Assembly (NCBI GenBank): GCA_020048595.1
Contig: JAIFMH010000009.1
Coordinates: forward strand, 1-9,729
DNA: 9,729 nt
DNA from: Bacteroidota bacterium
GTDB taxonomy: Bacteria; Bacteroidota; Bacteroidia; Bacteroidales; UBA4417
Direction of reading: 5' to 3'
The notes beneath the pieces were generated by a model. It had not been told where the DNA came from. It saw only the letters and a program-made list of their open reading frames with translations, and searched no databases. Shown here piece by piece: positions 7,428 through 9,729 of this stretch; the first letter of the stretch is position 1, and the number at the start of each line of letters is the position of its first letter. The translations under genes and the position numbers were made by a program.

Positions 7428-8087
7428 TTATAAATTTTCTTTCTTCCAGACGTCAGGCAAATCGTTCCTCGGCGAATTCACCAGTTTCGAAACCGGGTAA
7501 GCATCCATGCCCTCTGAAGAATATGGCTTTAGCAACGAAAGTATTTCAGTAGAATCTTTGCTTCCAAGCCAGGTTTTTTCGTCTTCCTGTTTCAGGATTA
7601 CCGGCATACGGTTATGAATAGGTTTCATAAAACTGTTGGCTTCGGTAGTTATGATATTGAACGATTCAATCACTGTGCCTTCAGGCGATTTCCACCTTTC
7701 CCACAATCCTGCCATCGAAAATATGGGATTGTTCTTAACGAAAATCCTGAAAGGTTGTTTGTCGTCATTTTGCTGCCATTCGTAAAATCCATCCGCCGGC
7801 ACCAGGCAACGTTTACTGAACAGCGGAGCCCTGAACGATGCCTTTTCGGTAATGGTTTCGGCACGCGCATTAATCATTTTGTTACCAATGGAAATATCTT
7901 TAGCCCAGGGCGGAATCAGTCCCCACCGGTGATAGCTCAGCTTATGCGGATTTTCGCCGGTGATTACTGCCAGCATTTGTGTTGGCGCACCATTATAGCG
8001 GGGAACATAAGGCGCATCGCCACCTTCTAGCTCAAAACGAAGGTTCAGCTCAGCTTCATTTGCGGTAAGTGAAAAACGGCCACACAT
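7428..8087 (-). CDS. SRAP family protein, abasic-site DNA-protein crosslinker (YedK/HMCES-like)
   Basis: The family recognises abasic sites in single-stranded DNA and links to them covalently through the amino-terminal Cys2 (a thiazolidine bond), shielding them from strand breakage. At 219 residues it is a typical bacterial length. Family residues are intact: MCGRF at the start (Cys2 exposed after Met removal), NARAET (Asn73), GFYEW (Glu103), HNRMP (His158) and the C-terminal VSKLVNSPRND. The start is set at 8087 because Cys must be residue 2. A longer reading from a TTG at 8123 would add 12 residues (MRLKTATPKNPD) encoded by the adjacent repeat array and would bury the active Cys; an in-frame TAA at 8124-8126 bounds it. 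No Shine-Dalgarno or TAnnTTTG promoter is evident upstream, where the hairpin array starts 12 nt away. Confidence 0.96.
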   Translation of the reverse strand: MCGRFSLTANEAELNLRFELEGGDAPYVPRYNGAPTQMLAVITGENPHKLSYHRWGLIPPWAKDISIGNKMINARAETITEKASFRAPLFSKRCLVPADGFYEWQQNDDKQPFRIFVKNNPIFSMAGLWERWKSPEGTVIESFNIITTEANSFMKPIHNRMPVILKQEDEKTWLGSKDSTEILSLLKPYSSEGMDAYPVSKLVNSPRNDLPDVWKKENL

Positions 8088-8099
8088 ATCAGGGTTTTT

Positions 8100-8362
8100 G
8101 GGTGTTGCGGTTTTTAACCGCAATTAAAATGCTTTTTTCGGTTTCGGGTGTTGCGGTTTTTAACCGCAAATAATTGAATTTCAGAATGCGACTTTCGGTT
8201 TTGGGTGTTGCGGTTTTTAACCGCAATTAATTGAATTTCAGATTGTAAATTCAGTTTCGTGCGCTGCAGTTTTTAACCGCAATTAAAATGCATTTATTAG
8301 TTTCGTACGCAACGGTTTTTAGCTGCAATTAATCGAATTTCAAATTTTTAAATTGCGATTTC
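8100..8362. repeat. Five tandem 46-58 bp units with a hairpin core (TTGCGGTT-TTT-AACCGCAA)
   Basis: Units run 8100-8145, 8146-8202, 8203-8258, 8259-8304 and 8305 to about 8362. The 19-nt core, a perfect 8-bp stem with a TTT loop, lies at 8105-8123, 8151-8169 and 8208-8226. Degraded copies lie at 8264-8282 (one stem mismatch) and 8310-8328 (several changes). Each core has a GGGTG-like leader (GTGCG and GTACG in the last two) and an AATTAA-type linker. Linkers come in a short form (units 1 and 4, 46 bp) and a long form with an extra TTGAATTTCAG-like segment (units 2, 3 and 5), giving short-long-long-short-long. There is no T-run after the stems, so they are not ordinary terminators. The array fills most of the 396-bp gap between the divergent SRAP and elbB genes. 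Confidence 0.92.
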
Positions 8363-8483
8363 AGAGTAATCCCTGCAATTCAATCTTTCCTGTAAAATTA
8401 CTTTAAAAGTTTAAAATATTAATGCAACCCAATGAACTTGTTGAAAAAACATTTCGTATTTTTAAACATTTAATTTTATACCT
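8363..8483. other. elbB upstream region
   Basis: AT-rich remainder of the 396-bp divergent intergenic region. TATTTTTA (8457-8464) is one base from TAnnTTTG, but the nearest TTG motifs (8438-8443) are too close for a -33 element. No promoter, operator or small gene can be claimed here. Confidence 0.3.
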
Positions 8484-9131
8484 ATGAAGAAATTTGCAAT
8501 TATACTGGCCGGTTGCGGTGTTTACGATGGTGCCGAAATTCATGAAGCCGTAATGAGTATGTATGCCGTAATGAAAAATGGTGCCGAATACCAGGTTTTT
8601 GCCCCGGATATTTTGCAGCATCACGTAGTTAATCATTTAACTGGTGTCGAAATGCCCGAAACCCGGAATGTCCTGGTTGAGAGTGCCCGGATTGCCCGCG
8701 GAAATATCAAGCCAGTTTCCCAGCTTAATCCGCGCGATTATGATGCTTTGTTGTTTCCCGGCGGATTTGGTGTGGCTAAAAACCTTTGCTCTTATGCATT
8801 TGAAGGTGCACAATGCACGGTTAATCCGGAAATTTCGATTCTGATAAAGGAAGCCGTCAGCCTGCGGAAACCTATCGGCGCATTGTGTATTTCGCCTGTG
8901 CTGCTTGCTAAAATAATGGGTGATGTTACAATTACAGTAGGACCTGACGAAGGGGATGCTGCAAATGTGAAAGCTATGGGTGCGCACCATATTGCCACAA
9001 AGCATGGCGAGGTAATTATTGACGAAAAACACAGGCTGTTTACCACACCATGTTACCAGCTTAAGTCAACGATTGTGCAGGTTGCTGAAGGAGCTGATAA
9101 TATTGTGAAAGCAATGCTTAAAGTGATGTAG
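8484..9131 (+). CDS. elbB: ElbB/ES1-type DJ-1/PfpI-superfamily glyoxalase
   Basis: Cytoplasmic class I glutamine amidotransferase-like protein of the ElbB/ES1 family. E. coli ElbB has been linked to isoprenoid yield and weak glyoxalase activity, though its natural substrate is unclear. At 215 residues it is almost the length of E. coli ElbB (about 217). Seen here are the family-specific N-terminus (LAGCGVYDGAEIHEAV, with the conserved Glu18), the turn LLFPGGFGVAKNLCSYA (90-105) and the nucleophile elbow GALCISP with Cys135. The C-terminal half (TVGPDEGD, then HRLFTTPCYQL) is also typical. It is divergent from the SRAP gene across the hairpin array and convergent with the NUDIX gene, overlapping it by 14 bp at 9118-9131. 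No terminator is visible between those two. Confidence 0.94.
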   Translation: MKKFAIILAGCGVYDGAEIHEAVMSMYAVMKNGAEYQVFAPDILQHHVVNHLTGVEMPETRNVLVESARIARGNIKPVSQLNPRDYDALLFPGGFGVAKNLCSYAFEGAQCTVNPEISILIKEAVSLRKPIGALCISPVLLAKIMGDVTITVGPDEGDAANVKAMGAHHIATKHGEVIIDEKHRLFTTPCYQLKSTIVQVAEGADNIVKAMLKVM

Positions 9132-9558
9132 AACCAGTTTTTATCTTCAGCATTTCCATCACTTCCTGATGATCAAAAGCCAGCGGAGGTAATTTATCCG
9201 TTGAAAACCATTGCGCTTTTGCCGCATCATCACCGGCTTCAACTGAAATGTTATCATCCGTATACCCGATAAATACTGTTGTTATGGTCCGGTGGCGCGG
9301 ATCACGGTTTACTTTGCTGAAGGTGTGAAATTGTTTCAGCTCAATCCCGGTAATTCCGGTTTCTTCCCGGAGTTCCCGCAGAGCAGCTGCTTCAAGTGTT
9401 TCGTCCATTTCCAAAAAACCACCTGGTAAAGCCCACATGCCTTCGAAAGGCGGGTGTTTGCGTTCAATCAGTAAAACGGATTGGCTGGTATTTGTTGTTT
9501 TCAGAATGATAATATCTGCTGTAACTGCCGGGCGGGGATAATCGTAACAATGCTTCAT
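9118..9558 (-). CDS. NUDIX hydrolase (COG1051-type, ADP-ribose pyrophosphatase-like)
   Basis: 146-residue soluble hydrolase expected to cleave a nucleoside diphosphate linked to another moiety, with Mg2+. The Nudix box is complete: G47 x5 E53 x7 R61 E62 L63 x E65 E66 x G68 I69, read from GGFLEMDETLEAAALRELREETGI. The preceding LLIERKHPPFEGMWALPGG and the following KVNRDPRHRTITTVFIGY are typical of the COG1051 group, which includes ADP-ribose pyrophosphatase and related NrtR-like domains. No HTH follows, so it is an enzyme rather than an NrtR regulator. Substrate (ADP-ribose, NADH or oxidised dNTP) cannot be decided from sequence. Its 3' end overlaps elbB. Confidence 0.93.
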   Translation of the reverse strand: MKHCYDYPRPAVTADIIILKTTNTSQSVLLIERKHPPFEGMWALPGGFLEMDETLEAAALRELREETGITGIELKQFHTFSKVNRDPRHRTITTVFIGYTDDNISVEAGDDAAKAQWFSTDKLPPLAFDHQEVMEMLKIKTGSTSL

Positions 9559-9701
9559 TCAGGTTATTTTATTATTTAATTTTCCTTCTACCTTAGCCCT
9601 GACAAATTTCAATTCAGATAATTCTATAACTATCTACCCGGATCCCGTAATAAGGCACTATTTTTCTATTAACTATTTTCTTTTTTTCTGTTAACGCTTT
9701 A
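9559..9701. other. Intergenic region upstream of the NUDIX gene
   Basis: About 140 bp, AT-rich. The best - strand promoter-like match is GAAATTTG (9603-9610), one base off TAnnTTTG, with no -33 partner. A 33-codon open frame on the - strand (9614-9715) looks like chance. Confidence 0.3.
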
Positions 9702-9729
9702 TCATTCGTCTTCATTTTCGTCAGCGTCA
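9702..9729 (-). CDS. Possible 3' end of a gene with an acidic C-terminal tail (partial)
   Basis: Read on the - strand from the window edge, one frame gives ...DADENEDE followed by TGA (9702-9704). Highly acidic tails of this kind are common at the C-termini of Bacteroidota proteins, so this may be the end of a gene lying mostly outside the window. Only eight residues are visible and no family can be named. The gene would lie upstream of, and in the same direction as, the NUDIX gene. Confidence 0.35.

Noticed and set aside
7614..8030. 138-codon + strand open frame opposite the SRAP gene
   Set aside because: It is a shadow of a well-supported gene on the other strand and has no recognisable motif.
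8088..8123. 12-residue N-terminal extension of the SRAP protein from a TTG codon
   Set aside because: The catalytic Cys must be residue 2; the extension is encoded by repeat array sequence and bounded by an immediate TAA.
8100..8362. CRISPR array
   Set aside because: Units are only 46-58 bp from start to start, the linkers are repeats of each other rather than unique spacers, and no cas gene is nearby.
8637..9032. 131-codon - strand open frame inside elbB
   Set aside because: Antisense shadow of a strongly conserved gene with an intact active site.
9614..9715. 33-codon - strand open frame starting with MKTNDKAL
   Set aside because: Short, without a recognisable motif or ribosome-binding context, and competing with the acidic-tail frame at the edge.

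Overview
The window looks like chromosomal DNA from a member of the Bacteroidota, probably a Bacteroidales/Marinilabiliales-type anaerobe. Four things point there. The DNA is AT-rich. No start codon has a Shine-Dalgarno motif. Matches to the Bacteroidota promoter -7 element TAnnTTTG lie between genes. The gene content is typical of the phylum: a Reg_prop/Y_Y_Y sensor kinase, a WG-repeat protein and a periplasmic PQQ-like propeller. No rRNA, tRNA, CRISPR array, transposase or phage gene is visible.

Left half (1-7350), all on the + strand. A 1005-residue membrane sensor kinase (extracytoplasmic Reg_prop propeller, Y_Y_Y domain, one main membrane helix, HisKA_3/HATPase core) is followed by a NarL/FixJ-type response regulator. 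Together they form a classical split two-component system, not the fused hybrid common in Bacteroides. Two exported repeat proteins follow, each behind a 216-255 bp intergenic region: a WG-repeat protein and a PQQ-like beta-propeller protein. The WG gene has a good promoter candidate and an 8-8-8 inverted repeat in its leader. The block ends at a strong intrinsic terminator (7310-7352). That the regulator controls the two downstream genes is an inference from gene order.

Right half (7428-9729). This part holds small housekeeping or damage-control enzymes: an SRAP-family protein that crosslinks to abasic DNA (YedK/HMCES type, - strand), an ElbB/ES1 DJ-1-like glyoxalase (+ strand), and a COG1051-type NUDIX hydrolase (- strand) whose 3' end overlaps elbB by 14 bp. 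The 396 bp between the divergent SRAP and elbB genes carries five tandem units, each built around the hairpin TTGCGGTT-TTT-AACCGCAA. The units decay progressively away from the SRAP start codon. This array is the most unusual non-coding structure in the window. The right edge may hold the acidic C-terminal tail of another - strand gene.

I found no clear, wholly new system. The best candidates for follow-up are the hairpin array and the cassette of sensor, regulator, WG protein and PQQ protein.
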